Assembly (NCBI RefSeq): GCF_000162755.2
Contig: NZ_JH413835.1
Coordinates: forward strand, 1 to 32,677
From: Legionella drancourtii LLAP12
GTDB lineage: Bacteria > Pseudomonadota > Gammaproteobacteria > Legionellales > Legionellaceae
DNA length: 32,677 bases
Reading direction: 5' to 3'
Below are positions 1-7,329 of the stretch, piece by piece (position 1 is the stretch's first letter; the number at the start of each line of letters is the position of its first letter). The notes beneath the pieces are model-generated. The model saw nothing but the letters and a program-made list of their open reading frames with translations, was not told where the DNA came from and searched no databases. The translations under genes were made by a program, and so were the position numbers.

Positions 1-33
1 GTTAGTGACCCTGTCTACAACAGGAGTATTATC

Positions 34-252
34 ATGGCTAAAGTACAAAAATCTACAGATTCATCCAGCTTAGCTGAAGTCATTGACCGTATCTTGGATA
101 AAGGTATTGTTATTGATGTGTGGGCTAAAGTATCTCTGGTTGGTATTGAGTTGTTATCTATTGAGGCACGTGTTGTTATTGCTTCTGTGGAAACCTATTT
201 GAAGTATGCCGAGGCGATAGGTTTAACAGCTACAGCGTCACATCCAGCTTAA
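34..252 (+). CDS. gvpA: Gas vesicle major shell protein GvpA
   Basis: This 72-residue protein is the main structural subunit of the gas vesicle wall, assembling as a hydrophobic ribbed helix that excludes water but lets gas in. It has the classic GvpA body: the helix around [12 protein letters not shown] (residues 13-24), the beta segment with [17 protein letters not shown], and the closing [16 protein letters not shown] stretch. The length matches the family. AGGAG at 22-26 lies seven bases before the ATG. It is the first gvp gene in the window, and its promoter must lie to the left. A strong hairpin follows directly, as often seen after gvpA genes, which need much more protein than the rest of the operon. 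The identification is essentially certain. Two further GvpA-family genes lie downstream (3220 and 3705). Confidence 0.97.
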   Translation: MAKVQKSTDSSSLAEVIDRILDKGIVIDVWAKVSLVGIELLSIEARVVIASVETYLKYAEAIGLTATASHPA

Positions 253-271
253 ATTAATAAGGATCTTTTTC

Positions 272-312
272 GATGAGGCCTTTTAGTTTATTTTGGCTAA
301 AAGGATCTCATC
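272..312 (+). promoter_or_regulatory. Intercistronic hairpin after gvpA
   Basis: Left arm GATGAG, then CCTTTTAG (272-286), pairs with CTAAAAGG, then CTCATC (297-312), with a small G/AT internal bulge and a ten-base loop. That gives 14 paired bases. No U-run follows, so a full terminator is unlikely. A partial terminator or an mRNA 3'-end stabiliser that raises gvpA message over the downstream genes is more likely (inference). Confidence 0.7.
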
Positions 313-357
313 TTAAATTTGGATAGCCTTATCGATATAAGAGAAAAGGAGAAACTC

Positions 358-702
358 ATGACACATTTAGTAAGTGACATGACCCGGCTTCGTTTTGAAA
401 TAACGAAAGGGCATAAAGCACGTATTCAATTAATGGATGATCTACAACATTTTGCAGATGATCTATCTTGTGAAGTAACAAAAACATTGCACAGCTTCAC
501 GGAATTACGTAAGAGAAAGGCTAAGCATGCAGCAGCAGAGCGTCGCGCATTTGTTGTTGATCTGCAACACAAAGTTAAAAATTTTCGTGATGATTTTGTG
601 ATGGAGTTTCAAAATGCTCGATGCGGTTGGTTAGGAGAGAGTCCTTCTCATACATTTACCAGCCACGCGATGGCAAAACCCAAAATGAAAAAAAAGAATT
701 AA
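358..702 (+). CDS. gvpC: GvpC-like gas vesicle outer scaffold protein (short, divergent)
   Basis: This is a 114-residue, highly charged, mostly helical protein. GvpC coats and stiffens the vesicle shell in cyanobacteria and haloarchaea, using amphipathic helices of about 33 residues. Residues 61-92 show a comparable unit: ERRAFVVDLQ, then a helix with aromatic residues at spaced positions (NFRDDF, MEF) ending QNARCGWLG. A looser copy may precede it (residues 26-58, with HFADDL and HSFTELRKR). The C-terminus is a basic tail of Lys residues. The position between gvpA and gvpN is the usual place for gvpC. The ATG at 358 is chosen because AAAAGGAG (about 345-351) sits just before it. An in-frame TTG at 319 lies inside the upstream hairpin region and has no ribosome binding site. 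The repeat is weak, so the assignment rests mainly on position and composition. Confidence 0.55.
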   Translation: MTHLVSDMTRLRFEITKGHKARIQLMDDLQHFADDLSCEVTKTLHSFTELRKRKAKHAAAERRAFVVDLQHKVKNFRDDFVMEFQNARCGWLGESPSHTFTSHAMAKPKMKKKN

Positions 703-730
703 CTAATAATATACTGAGGATAGTGATACA

Positions 731-774
731 TCGCATAGCTACATTCGAAGTTTATATTCTATGTGACTATGCGA
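731..774 (+). promoter_or_regulatory. Intercistronic hairpin between gvpC-like gene and gvpN
   Basis: TCGCATAG (731-738) is the exact reverse complement of CTATGCGA (767-774). Inside it the arms continue with two mismatched bases, giving 12 of 14 paired, around a 16-base loop. No U-tract follows. It sits in the only sizeable gap (133 bases) of the front half of the operon, so it may set the ratio of gvpA/C to gvpN-onward message, or mark a processing site. It could also overlap an internal promoter. Neither can be decided by eye. Confidence 0.65.
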
Positions 775-834
775 GGTGTCGCGTTTAACCCCAAATTGAT
801 AGTTACTTAAACCAATTTTTTATCGGGAAAAATA

Positions 835-1842
835 ATGATGACCCAGGAAAATAATGGAAGTTTAACTGATTCAAAAAATAACGATAAACTAATCAGGTTT
901 GTAAATAATAGATCAGATAATATCTTACTTGAAGCGAGTGAGGAGTTCACAGAAACCCCTCATATTCGAGGTATTAGCGAGCGTGCGCTAGCCTATCTTG
1001 ATATTGGGTATCCTATACATTTATTAGGCCCTGCAGGGACAGGTAAAACAACCGTTGCGCTACATATTGCAGCACAGCTTGGACGCCCTGTCATATTAAT
1101 CCACGGAGATGATGAGTTTACAGGTGCAGATTTAGTTGGGCGTGGAACAGGTTATCATCATTCTAAATTGGTAGATAATTTTATTCATTCTGTTTTAAAA
1201 ACAGAAGAAGAAATGACAACCATGTGGACAGATAATCGTTTAACTACAGCATGTGAACAAGGCTATACTTTAATTTATGATGAATTTAACCGTTCACGGG
1301 CAGAAGCCAATAATGCCTTACTAAGTGTGCTTTCTGAAGGCATTCTAAACTTACCTGGTCGACGCGAACGAGATGGCATAGGTTATGTTGATGTTCATTC
1401 CAATTTCCGTGCTATTTTTACTTCAAATTCGGAAGAATACGTTGGAATCCATAAAACACAAAATGCATTAGCTGATCGTTTAATTGCAATTAAAATGGAT
1501 TATCCTGATCAACAGTCAGAAATACAAATTATAGAGAAAAAATCTACTTTACCACGTAAGGATATCGAAATAATCGTTAATTTGGCACGAGAGTTACGAT
1601 TAAAATCAGAGAAAAGACCCTCTATTCGAGGTTGTATTGCTATCGCGCGCGTTCTTGCATACCACAATCGCCATGCGCATGCTGATGATCCGATATTCCA
1701 GGCTGTTTGCCAGGACATTTTTGGGATTAGCAAGGAGTTTCTCAAGCAATTATTACATCCCATGGATTCTGGTTTGCAAAAAAGATCAGAAAAAAATCAA
1801 GAATCGATTAAGAAGTATAAAACAAAAAATCAAAAGTTATAA
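835..1842 (+). CDS. gvpN: Gas vesicle ATPase GvpN (MoxR-type AAA+)
   Basis: GvpN is an AAA+ ATPase of the MoxR group needed for vesicles to grow to normal size. The 335-residue product has a Walker A motif GPAGTGKT at residues 65-72, the GDDEFTGADLVG segment typical of GvpN (91-102), Walker B TLIYDEFNRS (145-154), and a sensor-1 region with FTSN. The C-terminal 30 residues are a Lys/Gln/Asn-rich tail beyond the usual GvpN end and look disordered. Two adjacent ATG codons (835 and 838) could serve as start. The Shine-Dalgarno is weak (GGGAAA), consistent with lower expression than gvpA. The neighbour downstream begins ten bases after the stop. Family assignment is secure. Confidence 0.96.
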   Translation: MMTQENNGSLTDSKNNDKLIRFVNNRSDNILLEASEEFTETPHIRGISERALAYLDIGYPIHLLGPAGTGKTTVALHIAAQLGRPVILIHGDDEFTGADLVGRGTGYHHSKLVDNFIHSVLKTEEEMTTMWTDNRLTTACEQGYTLIYDEFNRSRAEANNALLSVLSEGILNLPGRRERDGIGYVDVHSNFRAIFTSNSEEYVGIHKTQNALADRLIAIKMDYPDQQSEIQIIEKKSTLPRKDIEIIVNLARELRLKSEKRPSIRGCIAIARVLAYHNRHAHADDPIFQAVCQDIFGISKEFLKQLLHPMDSGLQKRSEKNQESIKKYKTKNQKL

Positions 1843-1851
1843 AGGAGAAGG

Positions 1852-2169
1852 ATGATGCCTGCGCTAGTAAAAGGATTACGAAATATAAAGACAATGAGCA
1901 ATAGACTGGATAAAGTCCAATCACCTCATGAAGCATTTATTAGCGCAGCAGCGCTTCATCGCGAAAAGCAGCGCCATTTGCAAGAACTAGCTATTTTGCG
2001 TAATCGTTTGGATGAAATTAATCTACGGTTAGAACAAATAAATGAACAGCAAAATCAAGTAGCAGAAGCCTTTGATATATCACCTCCTCGAGCGGTTAAA
2101 TCAGCGTTGCGAACTGGAATTCAATCAAAGACAGGTTCTACATCACATGGTTTTAAAATTAAATATTAA
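1852..2169 (+). CDS. gvpV: GvpV-like coiled-coil gas vesicle accessory protein
   Basis: This is a 105-residue, basic, largely helical protein. Residues about 34-70 form a strong coiled coil with regular Leu/Ile spacing (HLQELAILRNRL, DEINLRLEQINEQQ). The C-terminal third is basic and probably disordered. The position straight after gvpN and before gvpF matches gvpV of the Serratia gas vesicle cluster, which also encodes a small helical protein of unknown mechanism. No catalytic motif is seen. AAAGGAG (1841-1847) overlaps the gvpN stop. Of the two start codons, 1855 has the better seven-base spacing, so the true protein may be one residue shorter. The name rests on position and general character, not on a diagnostic motif. 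Confidence 0.6.
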   Translation: MMPALVKGLRNIKTMSNRLDKVQSPHEAFISAAALHREKQRHLQELAILRNRLDEINLRLEQINEQQNQVAEAFDISPPRAVKSALRTGIQSKTGSTSHGFKIKY

Positions 2170-2179
2170 GGACTTTACT

Positions 2180-2956
2180 GTGGATTCGACATCTAAAAAA
2201 CCGGCTGCATCAAATTTATATCTCTATGCGATTGCATCGGTGAATGAAAATCAAGAGCCCATTTCTTTTCACGGGATTGAAGAGCAACCAATTGATCTGG
2301 TTCCTTATAAAGACATCATGTTGGTTGTTAGTAATCTTTCCAAAAAGAAAGTCCGTCCTGAAAGAAAAAATGTGGCGGTACACCATGCGGTGCTAAATCA
2401 TTTGATGAAACACAATACGTCCATGTTGCCTATTCGATTTGGCATGATTGCTGATAATAGAAAAGAAGTGCAGCGATTATTGACAATAAATTATGACATG
2501 CTCCATACAAAACTCAAGATGATGGCTGGCCGCGTAGAGATGGGAGTAAGCCTGAGCTGGGATGTTCCTAATATTTTTGAATACCTTTTAAATCGTCATT
2601 CTCAACTCAGAGAAACGCGTGATAAATTATTGGCTAATCCGGCGCATGAACCATCCAGAGATGAAAAAATCGAAATAGGGGCATTATTTAGTCAAATTTT
2701 AGATGAAGAGCGTGAAGTGTATACGGATACTATTCTATCCTTATTGTCGCCAGTTTGTTGTGATGTCGTCAAAAGCACTTATCGTAATGATACGGAAATT
2801 ATGAATATTTTCTGTTTAATTTCTGCTGCAAGAAGAGACGAATTTGAAGAAAAAATTATCGAGGCATCGACCATTTTGGATGATAACTTTGTAATTAAAT
2901 ACACAGGTCCTTGGCCGCCACATAATTTTTCAAAATTAAATCTGAGTTTAGAATGA
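2180..2956 (+). CDS. gvpF: Gas vesicle protein GvpF/GvpL family (first copy)
   Basis: GvpF/L proteins are minor vesicle components, thought to bind GvpA and help start assembly. The 258-residue product has the family's N-terminal strand LYLYAIASV, the conserved HHAVLNHLMKH and MLPIRFGMI segment (around residues 80-100), a helical middle, and the hallmark C-terminal FVIKYTGPWPPHNF. I chose GTG 2180 because AAGGA (2168-2172) lies seven bases upstream and the family begins near this point. A longer frame from ATG 2072 would add 36 residues that are just the upstream gene read in another frame. The gene starts 11 bases after the gvpV-like stop. A second, diverged member lies at 7326. Confidence 0.93.
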   Translation: MDSTSKKPAASNLYLYAIASVNENQEPISFHGIEEQPIDLVPYKDIMLVVSNLSKKKVRPERKNVAVHHAVLNHLMKHNTSMLPIRFGMIADNRKEVQRLLTINYDMLHTKLKMMAGRVEMGVSLSWDVPNIFEYLLNRHSQLRETRDKLLANPAHEPSRDEKIEIGALFSQILDEEREVYTDTILSLLSPVCCDVVKSTYRNDTEIMNIFCLISAARRDEFEEKIIEASTILDDNFVIKYTGPWPPHNFSKLNLSLE

Positions 2957-2983
2957 TGTTAGATAGATTAATAAGGATATTTT

Positions 2984-3217
2984 ATGTTGCTTCTTGGTTC
3001 AATATTAATGGCTCCCGTTCATGGTTTGATGGCTATTTTTGAGAAGATCAAAGAGGCCGTCGATGAAGAAAAACAGCATGATATTGAGCGTATTAAAAGC
3101 GAGTTAATGGCGCTTTACACAAAGCTGGAATCAGGAGAATTATCTGAAGCTGATTTTGAAAAACAAGAAAAAATATTGTTAGATAAATTAGATTCACTAG
3201 AAGATGAGGACGATTAA
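2984..3217 (+). CDS. gvpG: Gas vesicle protein GvpG
   Basis: GvpG is a small minor component needed for vesicle formation and is almost always next to gvpF. The 77-residue protein opens with the diagnostic APVHGLMAIFEKIKEAVDEE stretch (residues 11-30) and continues as an acidic helix with the family pattern LYTKLESGELSEADFEKQE, ending in a run of Asp/Glu. AAGGA at 2973-2977 is six bases before the ATG. The next gene starts two bases after its stop, so the two are very likely co-translated. Confidence 0.94.
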   Translation: MLLLGSILMAPVHGLMAIFEKIKEAVDEEKQHDIERIKSELMALYTKLESGELSEADFEKQEKILLDKLDSLEDEDD

Positions 3218-3219
3218 AA

Positions 3220-3405
3220 ATGATCATCGAAGACAAACCTGTTAGCTTATGTGAAACACTTGATCGTGTTCTCAATAAAGGCGTGGTGGTTGCTGGAACG
3301 GTAACTATATCAGTAGCTGATGTTGATCTTTTGTACCTTGATTTGCATTGCTTGTTATCTTCAATGAAAGGTATGAATCTTATAGGAAGCGAACGTGAAC
3401 GATAA
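3220..3405 (+). CDS. gvpS: Small GvpA-family protein (GvpS / GvpA2 type)
   Basis: This 61-residue member of the GvpA/J/M/S family is probably a minor shell or nucleation protein. It keeps the core LDRVLNKGVVVAGTVTISVADVD (in two parts: helix, residues 10-20, then strand, residues 21-36) and the helix LYLDLHCLLSSM. It lacks the longer tails of GvpA and GvpJ. The change from the LVGIELL of GvpA to VADVDLLYLDL is typical of the S/A2 subgroup that pairs with gvpK. The end of the gene overlaps the start of gvpK by 11 bases. In Serratia naming it would be gvpA2. The family is certain; the subgroup name is less so. Confidence 0.85.
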   Translation: MIIEDKPVSLCETLDRVLNKGVVVAGTVTISVADVDLLYLDLHCLLSSMKGMNLIGSERER

Positions 3406-3691
3406 ACGTGAAGAAGATAACGCATTACCTCAGCGAATTAATTTGCAGCCGGATGATGTAAAAAATGGATTAGGAAAATTAGTTTTAATTTTAATTCAAC
3501 TAATTCATGAGTTATTAGAACGGCAAGCAATTGGTCGTATTGAAGCCGGTGATTTATCCGATGAACAAATTGATCGATTAGGAATTACGTTAATGAAACA
3601 GGCGGAAGAGATAGATAAATTACGTGAAGTATTTGGATTGACTCAAGAGGACTTAAATCTCGATTTAGGGCCATTAGGGAAATTATTATAA
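3395..3691 (+). CDS. gvpK: Gas vesicle protein GvpK
   Basis: GvpK is a minor protein essential for vesicle formation in several species. The 98-residue product carries the conserved RINLQPDDVKNGLGKLVLIL segment, the hydrophobic helix to IHELLERQAIGRIE (about residues 30-50), and the LTQEDLNLDLGPLG end found in most members. The start is GTG at 3395, inside the preceding gene, with AGGAAG at 3384-3389 five bases upstream. The overlap with the GvpA-family gene suggests translational coupling that keeps the two in fixed ratio. Confidence 0.95.
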   Translation: MNDKREEDNALPQRINLQPDDVKNGLGKLVLILIQLIHELLERQAIGRIEAGDLSDEQIDRLGITLMKQAEEIDKLREVFGLTQEDLNLDLGPLGKLL

Positions 3692-3704
3692 CAAGGATGA
3701 AATA

Positions 3705-4025
3705 ATGGAATTACAAAAGTCACCAACCCACTCAATAGGCAGTACAACGATTGCTGATTTACTTGAACGCATCCTTGATAAGGGCATTGTCATTGCAGGT
3801 GACATAAAGGTGAATTTGGTGCAGGTGGAGTTATTGACAATTCAAATACGATTATTGATTTGCTCTGTTGATAAGGCTAAAGAAATTGGTATGGATTGGT
3901 GGACTCATCAAAATGATGTTCAATCTAAAAATGGATCGATGCCTATACAAGAATATGTAACACAAATGGAAGAACGGCTTAAAAATTTGGAGAATACCCT
4001 TGCCTCATCGAAGAACGCTATTTGA
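3705..4025 (+). CDS. gvpJ: GvpA-family protein GvpJ
   Basis: This 106-residue GvpA paralogue with a C-terminal extension matches GvpJ, a minor shell protein thought to form the conical caps or to nucleate assembly. The conserved core is [20 protein letters not shown] (residues 17-36), followed by VELLTIQIRLLICSVDKAKEIG. After residue 64 the protein continues about 40 residues, ending in a coiled-coil segment (VTQMEERLKNLENTL) absent from GvpA. AAGGA at 3693-3697 is seven bases before the ATG. The last 26 bases overlap the next gene. In Serratia terms this is gvpA3. Confidence 0.92.
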   Translation: MELQKSPTHSIGSTTIADLLERILDKGIVIAGDIKVNLVQVELLTIQIRLLICSVDKAKEIGMDWWTHQNDVQSKNGSMPIQEYVTQMEERLKNLENTLASSKNAI

Positions 4026-4629
4026 GCGAGTTTTATATTATTATCCTGTTATTCATGCCCAGAGTGATTTGGGTACGTTGGGTGATGTTTCGCATCAAAT
4101 AATCAGGGATAAAATTGGTGAAGAGTCCTTAGCTGAACGAATTACTAAGATAAATAAATTATGGGAAAAGATTAGAAAATCCGTCACTGAACTAGATATT
4201 GATTATAAAAAGGCTCGGATATATCAAGATGGATTACCGATTTGTAATTATGCGGATAAAATTGTAAACGATCTTGCCAGTAGTGGCAGTATCAATCATC
4301 AAATTATTCTCGAATTACAAGAAAAAGGAAGTGTCCTCATGGGGACAGAATGCCCTGATTTTTTGCTTGATGAATATTATCTGATTAAAGAGGCATTGCT
4401 TGGTGAACAAGAATCGAAAGAAAAGTTTGATCTCAATAAATTCAAGGCAGATCAAGACTTATTATTGCATAAACGAGATGAGTTCATAGCAAATCGAATT
4501 AATGATACATTGAACAAAAAAGAAACAGGGATATTGTTTTTAGGTGTATTACATACAATCGAAGCGCGGTTAGATAAGGATATACATGTTATTCATCCAA
4601 TTGATATTGGATTATCAATTGATGCATGA
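4000..4629 (+). CDS. Unrecognised gas vesicle operon protein in the gvpY position
   Basis: I do not recognise a domain with confidence. The 209-residue product has three visible blocks: an N-terminal part with ERVLYYYPVIHAQSDLGTLG, a middle with KARIYQDGLPIC and LELQEKGSVLMGTECPDFLL, and a C-terminal part with TGILFLGVLHTIEARL followed by a short hydrophobic end. That last block faintly recalls the GxxH signature of TraB/PrgY-like proteins, but the protein is too short for that family. Its place between gvpJ and the Hsp20 gene equals gvpY in Serratia, reported as needed for vesicles. The only sensible start is TTG at 4000, within gvpJ, with GGAG (3989-3992) seven bases before it; no other start codon gives the conserved-looking N-terminus. 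It overlaps gvpJ by 26 bases. Function is unknown. Confidence 0.72.
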   Translation: MPHRRTLFERVLYYYPVIHAQSDLGTLGDVSHQIIRDKIGEESLAERITKINKLWEKIRKSVTELDIDYKKARIYQDGLPICNYADKIVNDLASSGSINHQIILELQEKGSVLMGTECPDFLLDEYYLIKEALLGEQESKEKFDLNKFKADQDLLLHKRDEFIANRINDTLNKKETGILFLGVLHTIEARLDKDIHVIHPIDIGLSIDA

Positions 4630-4651
4630 ATAACCTAAAGGAGAATGCATC

Positions 4652-5188
4652 ATGACCAAGAAAAAAACGGAAAAAGATGAAGAACGCAAGCTACCCGATT
4701 TATCTGGAATATTGGGAGGCTTTGCTAATTTCCTCGGTAAATTAGATGAACTGGCAAAAACAGGTAAAGATTTGAAAGAATGGAGTGAAGCACACGGAAC
4801 GGATTCTCAGGGCAGAGAGATGAAGGGCGTTTTTGGATACAATGTTAAGGTAGGCTTAGGAAAAGATAATAAAACTGATTTTAAAATAGAGCCTTTTGGT
4901 AATTTTCATGAAGATAAAAAAACGGGTGAACCGATAGTACATGAAGCCATTGAACCCATTGTTGATATATTTGAAGAGGCAACACATACCTTGGTGGTAG
5001 TTGAGATGCCAGGAATTGGCATGAAGGATGTAACACTTGATGTGAATGATGATCTTTTAACCATTAAAGCGGATAAAGGGAAAAAGAAATATTATAAAGA
5101 AGTTTTATTACCCAAAAGTTATCCGAAAAAAAAGGTAACCATCGCATCCTGTAATAATGGAATTTTAGAAATAAAATGTAACAACTAA
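4652..5188 (+). CDS. gvpH: Hsp20 / alpha-crystallin protein, GvpH-like
   Basis: This is a small heat-shock chaperone of 178 residues, of the kind found in gas vesicle clusters, probably holding aggregation-prone GvpA or minor Gvp proteins. The N-terminal region (PDLSGILGGFANFLGKLDEL, residues 15-34) is the gas-vesicle-specific leader of this group rather than that of general Hsp20. Residues about 101-178 form the alpha-crystallin domain, with VVEMPGIGMKDVTLDVNDD, LTIKA and the final NNGILEIK strand. AAGGAG (4638-4643) precedes the ATG. The usual C-terminal I-x-I anchor is missing, since the protein ends right after the ILEIKC strand. The AAA+ ATPase starts two bases after the stop at the earliest candidate codon. 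Confidence 0.88.
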   Translation: MTKKKTEKDEERKLPDLSGILGGFANFLGKLDELAKTGKDLKEWSEAHGTDSQGREMKGVFGYNVKVGLGKDNKTDFKIEPFGNFHEDKKTGEPIVHEAIEPIVDIFEEATHTLVVVEMPGIGMKDVTLDVNDDLLTIKADKGKKKYYKEVLLPKSYPKKKVTIASCNNGILEIKCNN

Positions 5189-5202
5189 TAGTGAATATTA
5201 TT

Positions 5203-7329
5203 ATGACTGATAATACGCTAAAACTTAAGGTTATCGAGGCACAAGGTAAAGATGTGGGGCGAGCTTTTGCCAGACTTGGGCCAGAAGATTTTGAAAAACT
5301 TGGACTTGTTATGGGGGATATTGTTGAAGTTTCTGGTAAGCGTATCTCCATTTGTAAGGCCATGTTAGTACAGAAGGAATTGCGTGGGCAATCATGTATT
5401 CAACTTGATGGTGTGAGTCGTGAAAATAGTGGGGTTGCCTTAGGGGACTTTGTTGATGTCCGAAAAATTAGTTGTCGCGCTGCAAAACTCATCACTATTA
5501 TTCCTTTAAATTTTACTTTAGCTGCTCGAGATATGGATTATATTGCCAGCTTAATGGATGGGTTACCTGTAATTGCAGGCGATCGTCTTCGTGTTAATCT
5601 TTTTGGCAGTCGAAGCGTCGATTTTAAAGTCAAAGATACTACGCCCAAAGGTCCTGTGATCATTAATCCAACAACAGAATTGATTGTTAAAAAACCGATG
5701 GATAATGATAAAATGCAGGCGCATACTTATTCCTATGAAGATATTGGTGGATTGAAGCCACAACTTCGACGTATTCGTGAAATGATTGAATTGCCATTAC
5801 GTTATCCTGAGGTGTTTGAGCGACTTGGTGTAGATGCTCCCAAAGGTGTTTTGTTATACGGCCCCCCAGGCTCTGGAAAAACGTTGATTGCAAAAGCAAT
5901 TGCACATGAGACAGATGCATCTTTTTTCTCCATTAGTGGCCCTGAAATTGTTCATAAATTTTATGGAGAAAGTGAAGCGAATCTAAGAAAAATATTTGAA
6001 CAAGCGGCGCAAAAAGCACCGAGTATTATTTTTCTTGATGAGATAGATGCTATTGCCCCTAAACGCGATCAAGTTGTCGGCGAAGTTGAGAAACGGATTG
6101 TGGCACAATTATTGGCTTTGATGGATGGATTAAATACGCGCCAAAAAGTTATTGTGATCGGTGCAACGAATTTACCCAATTCAATCGATAGTGCACTTCG
6201 TCGACCTGGGCGTTTTGATCGAGAGATTTCGATAGCAATCCCTGATCGCAATGGTCGTTTGGAGATTTTAGAAATTCATAGTCGCGGAATGCCACTTGCT
6301 TCTGATGTGGATCTCAATCATCTTGCAGATATTACACACGGGTTTGTCGGAGCTGATCTCGAAGTTTTGTGTAAAGAAGCGGCGATGACGTGCCTGCGCA
6401 CGATAATGCCTGATATTAATTTTGCATTAAATACAATTCCTTATGAACAATTGGCGCTCTTGGAAATCAGTATGTCTGATTTTTTGAATGCGCTTTGCGA
6501 AGTAGAACCATCAGTTATCCGCGAAATATTTGTTGATGTTCCTAATGTTCGTTGGAGCGACGTAGGTGGACATAAGGACATAAAAGCACGTCTGAGTGAA
6601 GCAGTCGAATGGCCATTAAAGTATCCTCAACTTTTTCGAGAAGCAGGAATTCACCCACCGAAGGGTATTCTTTTAGTTGGTTCGCCCGGCTGCGGTAAAA
6701 CCTTATTAGCAAAAGCAGTCGCTACTGAAAGCGGTGTGAATTTCCTTTCAGTGAAGGGGTCTTCATTGCTTTCAAAATATGTGGGGGACTCAGAAAAAGG
6801 TGTGCGAGAAGTATTTAATAAAGCCAGACAAGCAGCACCGTGCATTATATTTTTTGATGAAATTGACGCCTTGGTTCCAAAACGACAACATGAATCAACA
6901 GAAACGCACGTGATGGAAGGCGTATTGAGCCAATTTTTGGCAGAATTTGATGGTATTGAAGAGCTGAACAATGTATTGGTTTTAGGTGCCACAAATCGCA
7001 TAGATATGTTAGACCCTGCAGTACTTCGGCCTGGGCGATTTGATGAGCTTATCGAAATTGGCATACCGTCTGCAGTTGATAGGAAAGAGATTTTTATTGT
7101 TCATACAAGTAAAAAACCGTTAAAGTCAAACGTAAAAATTGATGATTTGGTATTGAAAACCGATCAAATGAGTGGAGCAGAGATTTCTTCCATTTGTAAT
7201 CGAGCAGCGCTTTTTGCTGTGCGGCGCGTTGTATCTAGTGCTAATGGGCAGATTTCTGAGAAAGAAAAAATAAAAATTACCAAAGAGGACTTTGCAATGG
7301 CTATAGCTGAAATTGAGAAACGACAATGA
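5203..7329 (+). CDS. CDC48/VAT-like double AAA+ ATPase in the gas vesicle operon
   Basis: This is a protein unfoldase or remodelling ATPase of about 708 residues with the full CDC48 layout. An N-terminal double-psi-barrel domain (about residues 1-160, LKLKVIEAQ, FARLG, GDIVEVSGKR) is followed by two AAA+ modules. D1 has Walker A GPPGSGKT near residue 220, Walker B IIFLDEIDAIAPKR, pore loop KFYGESEANLR and arginine-finger RRPGRFDREI. D2 has GSPGCGKT near 493, IIFFDEIDALVPKR, pore loop KYVGDSEKGVRE and LRPGRFDELI. All catalytic residues look intact, and both pore loops keep aromatic residues. The pattern is closer to archaeal VAT than to FtsH. An upstream GTG at 5191 is also possible, adding four residues; neither start has a clear ribosome site. 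Its stop overlaps the next gvpF start as ATGA. A role in Gvp assembly or vesicle recycling is inferred from the operon. Confidence 0.93.
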   Translation: MTDNTLKLKVIEAQGKDVGRAFARLGPEDFEKLGLVMGDIVEVSGKRISICKAMLVQKELRGQSCIQLDGVSRENSGVALGDFVDVRKISCRAAKLITIIPLNFTLAARDMDYIASLMDGLPVIAGDRLRVNLFGSRSVDFKVKDTTPKGPVIINPTTELIVKKPMDNDKMQAHTYSYEDIGGLKPQLRRIREMIELPLRYPEVFERLGVDAPKGVLLYGPPGSGKTLIAKAIAHETDASFFSISGPEIVHKFYGESEANLRKIFEQAAQKAPSIIFLDEIDAIAPKRDQVVGEVEKRIVAQLLALMDGLNTRQKVIVIGATNLPNSIDSALRRPGRFDREISIAIPDRNGRLEILEIHSRGMPLASDVDLNHLADITHGFVGADLEVLCKEAAMTCLRTIMPDINFALNTIPYEQLALLEISMSDFLNALCEVEPSVIREIFVDVPNVRWSDVGGHKDIKARLSEAVEWPLKYPQLFREAGIHPPKGILLVGSPGCGKTLLAKAVATESGVNFLSVKGSSLLSKYVGDSEKGVREVFNKARQAAPCIIFFDEIDALVPKRQHESTETHVMEGVLSQFLAEFDGIEELNNVLVLGATNRIDMLDPAVLRPGRFDELIEIGIPSAVDRKEIFIVHTSKKPLKSNVKIDDLVLKTDQMSGAEISSICNRAALFAVRRVVSSANGQISEKEKIKITKEDFAMAIAEIEKRQ

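Noticed and set aside
319-357. Longer N-terminus for the gvpC-like gene from TTG 319
   Set aside because: The added codons overlap the 3' edge of the gvpA hairpin, have no ribosome site, and ATG 358 has a strong AAAAGGAG.
2072-2179. Longer N-terminus for the first gvpF from ATG 2072
   Set aside because: The extra 36 residues are the gvpV-like gene read in another frame; GTG 2180 has AAGGA at good spacing and fits the family start.
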